Source: Cephaloticoccus capnophilus
GTDB taxonomy: Bacteria > Verrucomicrobiota > Verrucomicrobiia > Opitutales > Opitutaceae
Reading direction: 5' to 3'
Assembly: GCF_001580045.1 (NCBI RefSeq)
Contig: NZ_LSZP01000009.1
Span: forward strand, 1 to 64,000
Length of the DNA stretch: 64,000 nt
The notes under the pieces were generated by a model, which made no database searches, was not told the origin of the DNA, and was given only the letters and a program-made list of their open reading frames with translations. The position numbers and the translations under genes are program-made. Position 1 is the stretch's first letter. Every line of letters begins with the position of its first letter. Below are positions 8,418 to 16,351 of the stretch, piece by piece.

Positions 8418-11400
8418 ATGTTAAATAAAACGCAGGCACGCAGGCACCTGGTGCGGTGCGTTGGAGTAGTTCTACTTAGCTTTGCCTTATTAGGTTCTGT
8501 AGCCAGTGCTCAGTTGGTTCCGCCTGGGGCGACACAGTGGTGGCATAATGGGGATGGGGATTGGGAGACTGACTCCAATTGGAATCCGGGTATAAGCCCT
8601 TCGGATTTCCAGAACCCGGCGGACGTGTTGTTTAGCAGTGTGCCGAACCAAGGAGACCTTTCGGCGATTACGGTGAGCATGGAGCCCTGGGACTGGCCGA
8701 GAACACGGTCGTTGTGGTTCGATGCGGATTCGGGGATTAACTATACGATTAACGGCAGTACGCTCGATATAGGGTACGGGGTTCCGAGCGACGGGAATCT
8801 GGTTACGGTAAACTCCAGCGGTACAAAGGTCGTGGAGACCAATATCAACGGTACAGTCTATTTTTCCGCTAACACGGGATGGGATGGGTTTATTATCAAC
8901 CATTCCCAAGGTGGGCTGCGGTTTGGGGGCCTGATTCAGGGTAGCCGCTACCTGCGCGTGTCCGGCAGTGGGGCGACGCACTTTGCCGGTAACCTCGATA
9001 TTGGCGGTGGCATTGAGACGGTGCCCGGTTCTGGGACGCACTTGATCCTAAGCGGCGAAGCCCTCTACTACCTCAATCTCCGAGTGGGGGCAGAGACGCT
9101 TGTTTTTGTTAAGCGCAATAAGGCACTCGGCAGCGTGAATAGCTACTTAACCATCGATTACGGCGGCACGCTCGGAATCCGCTCTCACGTGGGAGAGTCG
9201 CTCAATTACAGCGAGCAGGCCACGCTCAATGTCAGCGGGCCGGGAGCTGTCCGCGCTTTGGGGCGTCCCGCTGTCGGTGCGATTTACCACGACGGGGGAG
9301 GCTCGCCTACCGACCTAAACCAATTCGCCGGCACCATCATTATGACCGGTGACACTACTTTCGGCGCACGCGGCGACGCGGGGGGGCTTCTCCTCAGCGG
9401 GGAGGTCTACAGCTCTACTTACCCGAGTAATGATTCGTTCAGCAAAGTCGGCTTAGGACTCATTACGCTGAGCAACCCCAATAACGACTGGACAGGCTCG
9501 ACCATAATCTGGGACGGCGTGCTGCGCACTGCCATCGACACTACTTTCGGCGCTCCCCCCGGTAGCGCTATCCCTACCTTCAGCACGATATACCTAAAAG
9601 GCGGAATTCTCGAACTGGGGGACACTAACTTTAACGGAGTCCTCGGCTCAAAAATTCAATGGGGTGACGATTTCGGCAACGACGCCTCCGGCGGATTCTC
9701 CGCTTTCGGAGGAAACCGCTCAGTCGAAATCCAAAACTGGGCAGGCGGCCTCGCCTGGCTGACTTGGGGAGCCGGCGGTTTCGTCGGTAACAACCGCGCC
9801 TTGCTCCTCAGCTCCCGCTACGCCAACGCACAAATCGATTTTAAAAACCCAATTAACCTCGGCAACGGAAGCCGCGAAATCCGCGTCGAACGCGGCCACA
9901 CCGACGCTCATGCGCGGCTCTCAGGGGCAATCACCGCCTCAGGCTTCGGACGCCTCGTCAAAACTGGCCCAGGAATGCTCTGGCTCACCGAACCGATAGA
10001 CTACCAAGTCCAAGTTAATGAAGGCGTCCTACGCGGAACCCTCGGAGGCGGGTTCGGAAACAGCAATCTCCGCCTCAGCGGGGGAGTTTTTGGCCTAGAC
10101 TCGGACTTCACAGGCTCCCTTGGCACAGGCCCAGGCCAAGTCATATGGGGCAGCGATTTCGGCCTCCCTGCCTCCGGCGGCTTCGCCGCTTACGGCGGCG
10201 ATCGTATTGTAAGACTCAACAACACCCCCTTCTGGGCTGATATTGCGGGCCACCCCGGCTTCGTGCAACCAGACCAAGAACTCCGCTTCGGCCACTACAC
10301 CGCTGACGGAACAGTAATATGGGATAAAGAGTTGAGCATCGAACGCATTCGCGTTGAACGCGGAAGAAATCCCAATGTCGCGGATGTCAGGTTTACCCAA
10401 GCAATCTTGCCAGAGTGGTTCTCCGGCAGTGAGATTAGGTTTGTAGGCGACGGACGGGCAGATATCACATCCCATATTGCTAGGACGACCCATGTCTCAG
10501 GCGTAGAGCTTCGGCTTCACGATGGAGGTATGATCTCCGGCAATAACGTATTTTTAAACATCCTCAACGGCGGTGTAGTGACCTTAGACAATCTCACCGG
10601 AAGTAATCACCCTGATCGACTCAACGACAGCTCCAAAGTTAGTGTCTTTCTCAGCGGCGGCACGCTGCGTCTCTGGGGCCAGCCCAATGGCACGTCCCAA
10701 GAGCTAGCAGACCCACTCCTTCTACAGAGCATTTTTCAAAGCAGCCCAGGAACGCTTGCCGCGAGCAACACCATCGAGTTAAAACACAACTCCACAGGCA
10801 TCAGTGACTTCACCGAACTAAGATTCGCCTTCTTGTACAAAGAGGACTTTTTCACGCTCAACTACAGGACTTACGATCGTTTTAACGCTATCCTCGAGGA
10901 CTTCAGCAAAGCTCGCTTGTCATTCACCTTCTGGAGTCCAAGCGATGCAATAAACCACGTCGCTACTGGCACGAAGATTACCCCGTGGGGAGTAGTAAAC
11001 GGGCTAGATTTTATGACGCCCGTCGCAGCTAACGGCGTCACGGAGTTGAGGCCTGTTACCAACTACTATACGAACACCAACTCAAACAATTGGAACCCCA
11101 GTATAAACCTTTTTCTAGACGAATACAGCACCAGCACGCTCGTCGGTAACCGCGCCATCAACTCACTAAAGATCGGCGACGGAGCTTCACTAACGTCAAA
11201 TGCAAACTATACGCTAACGATTAACTCCGGAGGACTCCTCGCGTACTCTGGAGAAGCGAATACTGGCGGGAGGCTCACTATTAGGACGGCGAACAACCGC
11301 CCGCTCTACGCTCATATTTACGGGAGTAGCTTAGGACTCACCGGAAGCTCAAGATTCGACGTTCCAAACTTAGTCAAAACCGGGCCTGGGGCGCTTAACC

Positions 11401-12143
11401 TTGGTTCCGCTGCAACCCATAACGTCCCCAATCTCTACATCCACGAAGGCACGGTAAACCTCAGCCAAGGCACCCTCCACGTAAACAATATATATATCGG
11501 CGACGGCGCAGGCCGAGACATCTTGGTCCTCCCTGCCAATAGCACCGACGCGCTCAGAAGGGCTACGGGCAGAACCTTCCCCAACGTATTTTTACGCGGC
11601 ACACCCCACGGACTCGACCCGAGTAACGTATACGGCGGCGAACAAAGCGACCAAGCCATCCTCCGGCTCAGCGGAAACACCAAACAGCATTTAGCCGTAC
11701 TAAATGTCATGGAACGCGGGACAATCGACTTCGCCGGTGGCGAGGTCGGGCTCGCTAACATCCTATGGATAGATCAACTGAATTTTCTCAATGCCGCCGG
11801 CAATTCTTATGATCCTAGCGCCCGGCTCTTCATCCGCAACTGGTATCAATACGAAGACTACTTACTCATTAGCCGGGGTTGGATTAATACCTACCAGCCC
11901 ACACAACTCGCCGAATTCCTCAATCAAATCGTCTTTGACGGCTACCAAGACTTCCGGCTCGTAGCACTCGACTACGACTCCCAATACTACGCAATCACCC
12001 CCTTCAACCATGTCTCAGGAGTCCCCGAGCCTCAAACCTATGGCGCAATCCTAGCCGCAGTTGGGATCGGCATGGTCGTGTGGGCAAAACGTAGACCGGT
12101 GCGCCAAAGGGCGCGCCGGTCAGTAAAACAAGCTGAGGCTTGA
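8418..12143 (+). CDS. Large autotransporter-repeat PEP-CTERM surface protein
   Basis: A 1241-residue secreted protein. The N-terminus has a signal peptide (LLSFALLGSVASA). The body is beta-solenoid-like, with repeats of the autotransporter-associated type such as GLGLITLSNPNNDWTGSTII and LVKTGPGMLWLTEP and many NLxLSGGxF motifs. The C-terminus has VPEPQTYGAILAAVG, a helix and a tail with AKRRPVRQRARRS. The passenger has no autotransporter barrel, so attachment probably relies on an exosortase-type pathway. Likely a cell-surface or extracellular-matrix protein; ligand unknown. Base composition is less GC-rich than in neighbouring operons. The tail codons contain an 11-bp hairpin (12095-12120). 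Confidence 0.88.
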   Translation: MLNKTQARRHLVRCVGVVLLSFALLGSVASAQLVPPGATQWWHNGDGDWETDSNWNPGISPSDFQNPADVLFSSVPNQGDLSAITVSMEPWDWPRTRSLWFDADSGINYTINGSTLDIGYGVPSDGNLVTVNSSGTKVVETNINGTVYFSANTGWDGFIINHSQGGLRFGGLIQGSRYLRVSGSGATHFAGNLDIGGGIETVPGSGTHLILSGEALYYLNLRVGAETLVFVKRNKALGSVNSYLTIDYGGTLGIRSHVGESLNYSEQATLNVSGPGAVRALGRPAVGAIYHDGGGSPTDLNQFAGTIIMTGDTTFGARGDAGGLLLSGEVYSSTYPSNDSFSKVGLGLITLSNPNNDWTGSTIIWDGVLRTAIDTTFGAPPGSAIPTFSTIYLKGGILELGDTNFNGVLGSKIQWGDDFGNDASGGFSAFGGNRSVEIQNWAGGLAWLTWGAGGFVGNNRALLLSSRYANAQIDFKNPINLGNGSREIRVERGHTDAHARLSGAITASGFGRLVKTGPGMLWLTEPIDYQVQVNEGVLRGTLGGGFGNSNLRLSGGVFGLDSDFTGSLGTGPGQVIWGSDFGLPASGGFAAYGGDRIVRLNNTPFWADIAGHPGFVQPDQELRFGHYTADGTVIWDKELSIERIRVERGRNPNVADVRFTQAILPEWFSGSEIRFVGDGRADITSHIARTTHVSGVELRLHDGGMISGNNVFLNILNGGVVTLDNLTGSNHPDRLNDSSKVSVFLSGGTLRLWGQPNGTSQELADPLLLQSIFQSSPGTLAASNTIELKHNSTGISDFTELRFAFLYKEDFFTLNYRTYDRFNAILEDFSKARLSFTFWSPSDAINHVATGTKITPWGVVNGLDFMTPVAANGVTELRPVTNYYTNTNSNNWNPSINLFLDEYSTSTLVGNRAINSLKIGDGASLTSNANYTLTINSGGLLAYSGEANTGGRLTIRTANNRPLYAHIYGSSLGLTGSSRFDVPNLVKTGPGALNLGSAATHNVPNLYIHEGTVNLSQGTLHVNNIYIGDGAGRDILVLPANSTDALRRATGRTFPNVFLRGTPHGLDPSNVYGGEQSDQAILRLSGNTKQHLAVLNVMERGTIDFAGGEVGLANILWIDQLNFLNAAGNSYDPSARLFIRNWYQYEDYLLISRGWINTYQPTQLAEFLNQIVFDGYQDFRLVALDYDSQYYAITPFNHVSGVPEPQTYGAILAAVGIGMVVWAKRRPVRQRARRSVKQAEA
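12095..12120 (+). repeat. Hairpin inside the Arg-rich tail codons of the 8418 gene
   Basis: ACCGGTGCGCC (12095-12105) pairs with GGCGCGCCGGT (12110-12120) around aaag, with a single G-U. It lies 23 bases before the stop codon. Confidence 0.6.
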
Positions 12144-12186
12144 TTCCCTTAGCCGGCTCGTGCCTCGAGGCGCGGTAGCTTTACTT

Positions 12187-12212
12187 GCCCGCGTCAAACG
12201 CGAGCCGCGAGG
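12187..12212 (+). repeat. REP-like module after the 8418 gene
   Basis: GCCCGCGTCAAACGCGAGCC and the bases after it match the sequence downstream of the sigma-factor gene (minus strand, 49563 to 49528), including the CGCGAGCCGCG core. Unlike that copy it lacks the middle segment and joins directly to the terminator hairpin at 12213. Confidence 0.55.
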
Positions 12213-12234
12213 CAGCCGCAGGCTGTTTTATTTT
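12213..12234 (+). terminator. Intrinsic terminator, shared repeat type
   Basis: CAGCC-gca-GGCTG followed by TTTTATTTT. The same hairpin and T-tract occur in reverse at 49477-49498 behind the sigma-factor gene. It probably ends transcription of the large PEP-CTERM gene. Confidence 0.65.
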
Positions 12235-12260
12235 GCTGGCGCTGGCTCAGCGCGCGAGCG
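12235..12260 (+). repeat. 26-bp direct repeat, left copy
   Basis: Identical over 26 bases (GCTGGCGCTGGCTCAGCG...) to 13221-13246. The two copies bracket the poly-C PEP-CTERM gene. Each is preceded by a CCGCGAGG-containing module. Confidence 0.8.
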
Positions 12261-12545
12261 CAGGCGTCGTGGTTTATCCGGGCGAGGAGCGATTGCCTTT
12301 AGTGAAGGACACGGAAGCGATTTCCGTTGGTCGAAGTGATGGCATTATTGCACGAGAGCTAGGCGGGGAATAGTAGCGCCGATGCGGGCTTTTAGAATTG
12401 AGTGAGCTGAACTAGGTAGCCTGTTTCTATTTTATATCGGGCGGCCTGGTCGCTTCTTGGGCGCATGTTAACGGCTCATACTATCAGAGGCTTTCTGCTG
12501 TTTTTTATTACGCAGTTTATTACTGCCAGCCTGTCATACGCAAAT

Positions 12546-12557
12546 CCCCCCCCCCCC
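12546..12557 (+). repeat. Poly-C tract of 12 within a coding region
   Basis: Twelve consecutive C directly after the signal-peptide codons. It is the longest G or C run I saw in the window; the others reach about seven. Position and length fit slipped-strand phase variation. Confidence 0.85.
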
Positions 12558-13180
12558 TGGCGGAGATAGCGTAGAAAAGAAGAGCCCGAAGAGTAGTGTT
12601 TCTTTACACACTTCTGACGAGGAGGAGGATGAAGAACAAGATCCGCCAGATTCTCATAGGAGTAAATACCGTGAAGACTGGGGTAATATTCCTAATTTCG
12701 GCAATGTGACTCTTAATAAGAGAATGAATACGTTTTATCTGGGTAATCATCACACATCTAGGACTCCTTCCCTAGAAGTTTATACAGGGAGAGACGTATT
12801 GGCGACTGTATCTTTTGGTAGAGGCCAGAGTGGTGAACAGTGGTTCTATATTGATAATCTTTGGGTAAGTCCTGATTCTTTTTTGGAGTTCGATATTAGA
12901 GAAATGGGATATTCAGGAGGAGCCTTTGTTATGACCCGTTATGATTATAGTTCTATTATGCATCGGATTGGTTTTCTTGATAGCGAATTGGGAAGGCGTG
13001 GGGCTAGGTCCGAACATTGGCATGCTGGCTGGTATCGGATTTATGTAGATAAAGTTAGAGAGTGGACTCCGCCGATGGTTCCTGAGCCGAGCACGTATGG
13101 CGCGGTTTTATTGGGACTTGGGCTTGGGGTAGTTGTTTTAAAGCGACGAAGGGTTAAGAAAGGTCGGAGGGGGAGCGTGC

Positions 13181-13215
13181 TAGGGTCTGTTCCTGTTTCA
13201 AACGTGTCCGCGAGG
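13181..13215 (+). repeat. REP-like module overlapping the end of the poly-C gene
   Basis: TAGGGTCTGTTC followed by TTTCAAACGTGTCCGCGAG, a rearranged version of the module at 1165, 49538 and 61377. It encodes the last residues of the PEP-CTERM frame ending at 13218. Confidence 0.6.
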
Positions 13216-13220
13216 TAAAG

Positions 13221-13246
13221 GCTGGCGCTGGCTCAGCGCGCGAGCG
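13221..13246 (+). repeat. 26-bp direct repeat, right copy
   Basis: Identical to 12235-12260 and placed three bases after the poly-C gene's stop codon. Confidence 0.8.
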
Positions 13247-13250
13247 TAAG

Positions 13251-13268
13251 TGGCAGTGGTCACTGCCA
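13251..13268. repeat. Short palindrome before the amidohydrolase gene
   Basis: TGGCAGTG-gt-CACTGCCA. It resembles the small variable palindrome beside the ends of the large repeat element (compare 1109-1123), so it is probably a fragment of that family. Confidence 0.5.
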
Positions 13269-13279
13269 CGCCACTTGCC

Positions 13280-14236
13280 ATGTTCATCGATGCCCATGTT
13301 CATCTGTATCCCGACGGGATTAACGGCGACCCGAGCGGCTGGGCGGAGCGCGCGGGCGAGCGGCATTGGGCGACCTTGTGCACGCGCCGCCGCAAAGGCG
13401 GTCAAGCTGTCCAAGGTTTCCCGAGCGTGGATGAGTTGCTGCGTACGATGGACGAGGCGGGCGTCGAGCGCGCGATTTTGCTCAGTTGGTATTGGGAGCA
13501 CTTGGAGAGCTGCCGTCTGCAAAACCGGTTTTACGCGTCGTGCATCCACGCCTATCCCGACCGGTTTTATGCGTTTGCGAGTGTCCACCCCGGCCCGGGC
13601 GGGGCGGGGGAAAGCGCCGCGCTGGCGGAGCTCGACTGGGCGCGCGAACACGGGCTTTGCGGCGTAGGCGAGCTTTCGCCGCACTCGGTCGGCTGGGCGG
13701 TCGATGACCCGCTGCTCGCGGCCGTTTTTGAGCGGGCAGGGGACTGGGGTTGGCCTGTTAACCTGCACGTCACTGAGGCCGATTCGCGGCCTTACCCGGG
13801 GAAAGTTGAAACGCCTCTGAGCGACTTCCTGACACTCGCCGAAAGGCATCCGCGCACCCGATTCATCCTCGCCCACTGGGGGGCGAATTTGCCCCTCGTC
13901 GTGACCGGAAAACTGCCGAGCAATCTCTACTTCGATACGGCGGCTTCGCCCTTAATTTACGGGCGTGGGAAAGCCAGCGGAGCAGCAGGGCGGGGGGACC
14001 CGGTCAGCTCGCCAAATGAGTCGCTCGAAGGGCCGTGGCGAAAATTCGTAGACACTGTGGGCGCGGATCGTGTCCTCTTTGGCTCGGACTATCCGCTCAA
14101 CCTGTATCCCGCGCTAAACGCCCGACCGGAAATGCGCCGGTTTGCAGACGAGTTTCGCGAGCAGTGGGGGCTCACACCTGACGAAATCCGCGTCATCGGC
14201 GGCGATAATGCTCGAAAGCTATTGGGGCTGCGTTGA
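13280..14236 (+). CDS. Amidohydrolase-family (TIM-barrel) metal-dependent hydrolase
   Basis: A 318-residue cytoplasmic protein of the amidohydrolase-2 group. It has an N-terminal HxH metal motif (FIDAHVHLYP), a strand-end His in LHVTEAD, FILAHWG and LFGSDYPLN, which supplies the catalytic Asp, as in ACMS-decarboxylase-like enzymes. Substrate unknown. The ATG at 13280 is chosen because sequence before it is repeat DNA and the HxH motif must sit near the N-terminus. The next gene starts right at its end, so amidohydrolase, binding lipoprotein and RidA probably form one operon. Confidence 0.82.
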   Translation: MFIDAHVHLYPDGINGDPSGWAERAGERHWATLCTRRRKGGQAVQGFPSVDELLRTMDEAGVERAILLSWYWEHLESCRLQNRFYASCIHAYPDRFYAFASVHPGPGGAGESAALAELDWAREHGLCGVGELSPHSVGWAVDDPLLAAVFERAGDWGWPVNLHVTEADSRPYPGKVETPLSDFLTLAERHPRTRFILAHWGANLPLVVTGKLPSNLYFDTAASPLIYGRGKASGAAGRGDPVSSPNESLEGPWRKFVDTVGADRVLFGSDYPLNLYPALNARPEMRRFADEFREQWGLTPDEIRVIGGDNARKLLGLR

Positions 14237-14256
14237 GCGTCTGCGGCTTTCGTTTT

Positions 14257-15264
14257 ATGACCTTTCCCTTGCGACTTCTTTCGTTCGTTTCCAGTTGCGC
14301 GTTGCTGGTTGGCTGCGGGCCGACCGATCAAAGCGCCCCCTCTAAAAATGCGGACGAAGCAGCCGCCGGGCTTACGCCGGTTATCATGCAGACGGACTGG
14401 TTTCCACAGGCCGAGCACGGCGGGTTTTACCAGGCATTGGCGCGCGGGTTTTATCGCGAAGCCGGGCTCGATGTGGATGTGCGCCCCGGCGGGCCGAGCT
14501 CGCATGTGCGACTGCGTGTCGCGCGCGGTGATGCCGACTTTGGGCTGCTGCGTAGCGACGATACGGCGATGGCGATTTCGCAAGGGCTGCCGCTGGTGAT
14601 GGTCGCTGCGTCGCTGCAGCACGACGGCGAAGCATTACTCGTCCACGCCGATAGCCCCGTGCAGGATTTTAGCGATCTCGACGGGCAGACCGTCATGGCG
14701 CCGCTGAGCATGGTGTGGGTTTCGTATATCCAAAAAAAATACGACGTGGTGTTTAAGCTCGTGCCGACAACTTACGGGCTGGCGTCGTTCTTCGCAGATC
14801 CCGCGCTCGTGCGAAGCTGCTACCTGACGAGTGAGCCTTTCTTGGCGCAAGAGCGCGGCGTGCCTGTGCGCGCGCTCCCGCTCATCGATGCAGAATACGA
14901 CGCCTATGCGGGCGTGGTCGTGCGGCGCGAGCTGGTGCGAAGCTCGCCGGAGCTGGTCCGCGCCTTTGTCGCGGCGACGCTGCGCGGTTGGGAGGACTAT
15001 CTAAACGGCGACCCCAGCCCCGCCGACACGCTGATTTTGGAGCGCAACCCGCAGATGTCACAGGGGCAGCTCGACTACTCGCGAGCGGCCTTGATCGAGC
15101 ACTCGATGGTCGCAGGTTTCCCCGAAAAAGGGGAGCGCATCGGGGCCATAGATATGGGGCGCCTCCAGCACGAGATTGACCGACTGCGCGAATTCGACGC
15201 GCTCGCCAAAGCACTGTCCGCAGAGGACATCGCCACTTTAGAGTTTCTGCCAGCGGCTAAATAA
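14257..15264 (+). CDS. NMT1/THI5-like ABC transporter substrate-binding lipoprotein
   Basis: A 335-residue lipoprotein with lipobox LLVGC (Cys20). It then has the fold used for pyrimidine precursors of thiamine, riboflavin, nitrate or sulfonates: TDWFPQAEHGGFYQALARGF followed by RLRVARGDADFGLLRSDD. No partner permease or ATPase is nearby, so it must use one encoded elsewhere. The WFPQAEHGGFYQA pattern resembles ThiY-type N-formyl-aminopyrimidine binders, but the ligand is inference. A TTG at 14233 overlapping the previous stop would add eight residues; the ATG at 14257 gives a normal signal sequence. Confidence 0.82.
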   Translation: MTFPLRLLSFVSSCALLVGCGPTDQSAPSKNADEAAAGLTPVIMQTDWFPQAEHGGFYQALARGFYREAGLDVDVRPGGPSSHVRLRVARGDADFGLLRSDDTAMAISQGLPLVMVAASLQHDGEALLVHADSPVQDFSDLDGQTVMAPLSMVWVSYIQKKYDVVFKLVPTTYGLASFFADPALVRSCYLTSEPFLAQERGVPVRALPLIDAEYDAYAGVVVRRELVRSSPELVRAFVAATLRGWEDYLNGDPSPADTLILERNPQMSQGQLDYSRAALIEHSMVAGFPEKGERIGAIDMGRLQHEIDRLREFDALAKALSAEDIATLEFLPAAK

Positions 15265-15292
15265 CCTCAACGAATAGGCCTCAGCAATTTCT

Positions 15293-15754
15293 ATGAATCC
15301 CGAACAAAAACTCGCTTCACTTGGCCTCTCTCTGCCCAACGCGCCTGCGCCTGTCGCCAGCTACGTGCCCACCGTGCGCACCGGAAACCTGCTCTACTGT
15401 GCGGGCACGATTTGCATGGTTGACGGCCAGATGACGCACACCGGCCAAGTCGGCAAAACTCAGACGCTCGCCAGCGGGGCCGAGGCCGCACGAGTCTGTG
15501 CACTTAATACCCTCGCCAACATTAAGGCCGCTGTCGGCTCGCTCGACCAAGTGGCGCGGATCGTCTTCGTGAGCGGTTTCGTCAATGCAGTCGATGGCTT
15601 CGAGGACAGTCCGGCAGTCATCAATGGCGCGAGCGACCTCTTCGTAAACGTGTTTGGCGAAGCAGGAAAACACGCCCGCGCCGCAGTGGCGGTAAACGGC
15701 CTGCCCAAAGCCTCGACAGTCGAAATCCAAGTCGTGGTGGAACTTAAGGACTAG
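15293..15754 (+). CDS. RidA/YjgF-family protein (reactive enamine/imine deaminase-like)
   Basis: A 153-residue protein of the YER057c/UK114-like subgroup: TGNLLYCAGTICMVDGQ, LASGAEAARVCALNTLANIK and HARAAVAVNGLPKASTVEIQ. The Arg of HARAAV corresponds to the substrate-carboxylate Arg of RidA. These proteins hydrolyse reactive enamines/imines in the cytosol or take part in pyrimidine and amino-acid breakdown. Location beside an amidohydrolase and a heterocycle-type binding protein suggests a small catabolic or salvage operon. Confidence 0.88.
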   Translation: MNPEQKLASLGLSLPNAPAPVASYVPTVRTGNLLYCAGTICMVDGQMTHTGQVGKTQTLASGAEAARVCALNTLANIKAAVGSLDQVARIVFVSGFVNAVDGFEDSPAVINGASDLFVNVFGEAGKHARAAVAVNGLPKASTVEIQVVVELKD

Positions 15755-15757
15755 GTT

Positions 15758-16052
15758 CCACTACGCGTGGGGCGGCAGCGTGTCGCTGCATCCATTCAAT
15801 TTGGGATTTCTCCTCGCGCTATCGCGCGAAAGCGAAATCCCAAATTTGAAAGTACTCTCCCCTGTCGCGTTGCGACAGGGAGGGGAAAGTAGAGTGATAA
15901 CCCGTTTGGGCGAATTGGGAAAAATCACCAGTAAACTCCCGCTTCCGAGTTTGGGGGCCTTTCTACCGAACGCTTGGCTGCCGTGCGTATGCACGGCAGC
16001 CAAGCGTTCGGTAAATGGGTGCAGCGACACGCTGCCGCCCCACGCGCAGTGG
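15758..16052 (+). repeat. Modular palindromic element, copy B (complete)
   Basis: Bounded by 39-bp inverted repeats (15758-15796 and 16014-16052, two mismatches) beginning CCACTnCGCGTGGGGC. Inside, in order: palindrome GCAGCG-tgt-CGCTGC; stem AATTTGGGATTTC (15798-15810) with its complement at 15834-15846, enclosing TCGCGC-tatc-GCGCGA; stem CCCTGTCGC-gtt-GCGACAGGG (15860-15880); a conserved stretch with GAGTGATAACCCGTTTGGGC; and a perfect 23-bp hairpin (15964-16013). No transposase or credible protein is inside. It looks like a non-autonomous mobile element or a large structured nucleic acid. It starts four bases after the RidA stop. Confidence 0.85.
15964..16013. repeat. Perfect 23-bp hairpin with 4-base loop
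   Basis: Arms 15964-15986 and 15991-16013 are exact reverse complements, starting TACCGAACGC, around gtat. The equivalent in copy C differs at two stem positions, both compensated. It could also end transcription of the RidA operon, but no T-tract follows. Confidence 0.85.
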
Positions 16053-16351
16053 GAAAAAGCGTATCAGCGCGGCTCGGAGAGCGCTAACTGGCGCTTAGTA
16101 TTTTTACCTAACAGATTGTTATTTACTCGGTTATGAAATCGGGATGCGTTTCGGGTGAGCGCTTCTTCAGCGTGCGAGCGATACCCCCGCTAACCCCTAA
16201 CCCGACCCCTACGTATCCTGCGCCTCGGCGGCATCTCGTGTTTATACCGCAGTAAGCGCTGCTTCCCTTTTTTGGATTTTGAGGCCGCTTCGCACAAGTG
16301 GAAGGCTAGCTCCAAGCAACTCAGTAAAATCCCCTAAAACTGACTGTTCTT
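16053..16351. other. Intergenic region upstream of the polyol operon
   Basis: No gene is supported. It begins with a short sequence shared with copy A's flank (AAAGCGTATCAGCGCGGCTC-like), then an AT-rich patch, CCCCTAACCCGACCCCTA-like C-rich sequence, and a short T-run at 16270. It presumably carries the promoter for the operon starting at 16352; no operator was recognised. Confidence 0.4.

Larger units (their letters stand above)
12465..13218 (+). pseudogene. Candidate phase-variable PEP-CTERM gene, out of frame at a C12 tract
   Basis: An ATG at 12465 begins a good signal peptide (GFLLFFITQFITASLSYA), then Asn and four CCC codons. After the run of 12 C the frame meets a stop at 12567. The frame one base off is open from the tract to 13218, with an acidic stretch (EEEDEEQD), a region like the pre-anchor domain of the other two PEP-CTERM proteins, then VPEPSTYG, a helix and KRRRVKKGRR. 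With 11 or 14 C the gene would encode one continuous protein (250 residues at C11). So the gene reads as switched off here, or the tract length is a sequencing error. The last 12 codons and the stop are in repeat DNA. Strongly AT-rich. Confidence 0.75.

Noticed and set aside
9380-9386. G7 run in the 8418 gene as a second phase-variation tract
   Set aside because: Seven G also occurs in trpD (about 36935), a housekeeping gene, so this length is not unusual here; frame is intact.
12185-12373. 62-codon ORF after the large PEP-CTERM gene
   Set aside because: Its first half is repeat DNA (REP-like module, terminator and 26-bp repeat); the rest has no recognisable pattern.
15780-16136. ORF across repeat copy B
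   Set aside because: It lies wholly in the palindromic element, and the corresponding frame in copy C differs; no protein-like composition.
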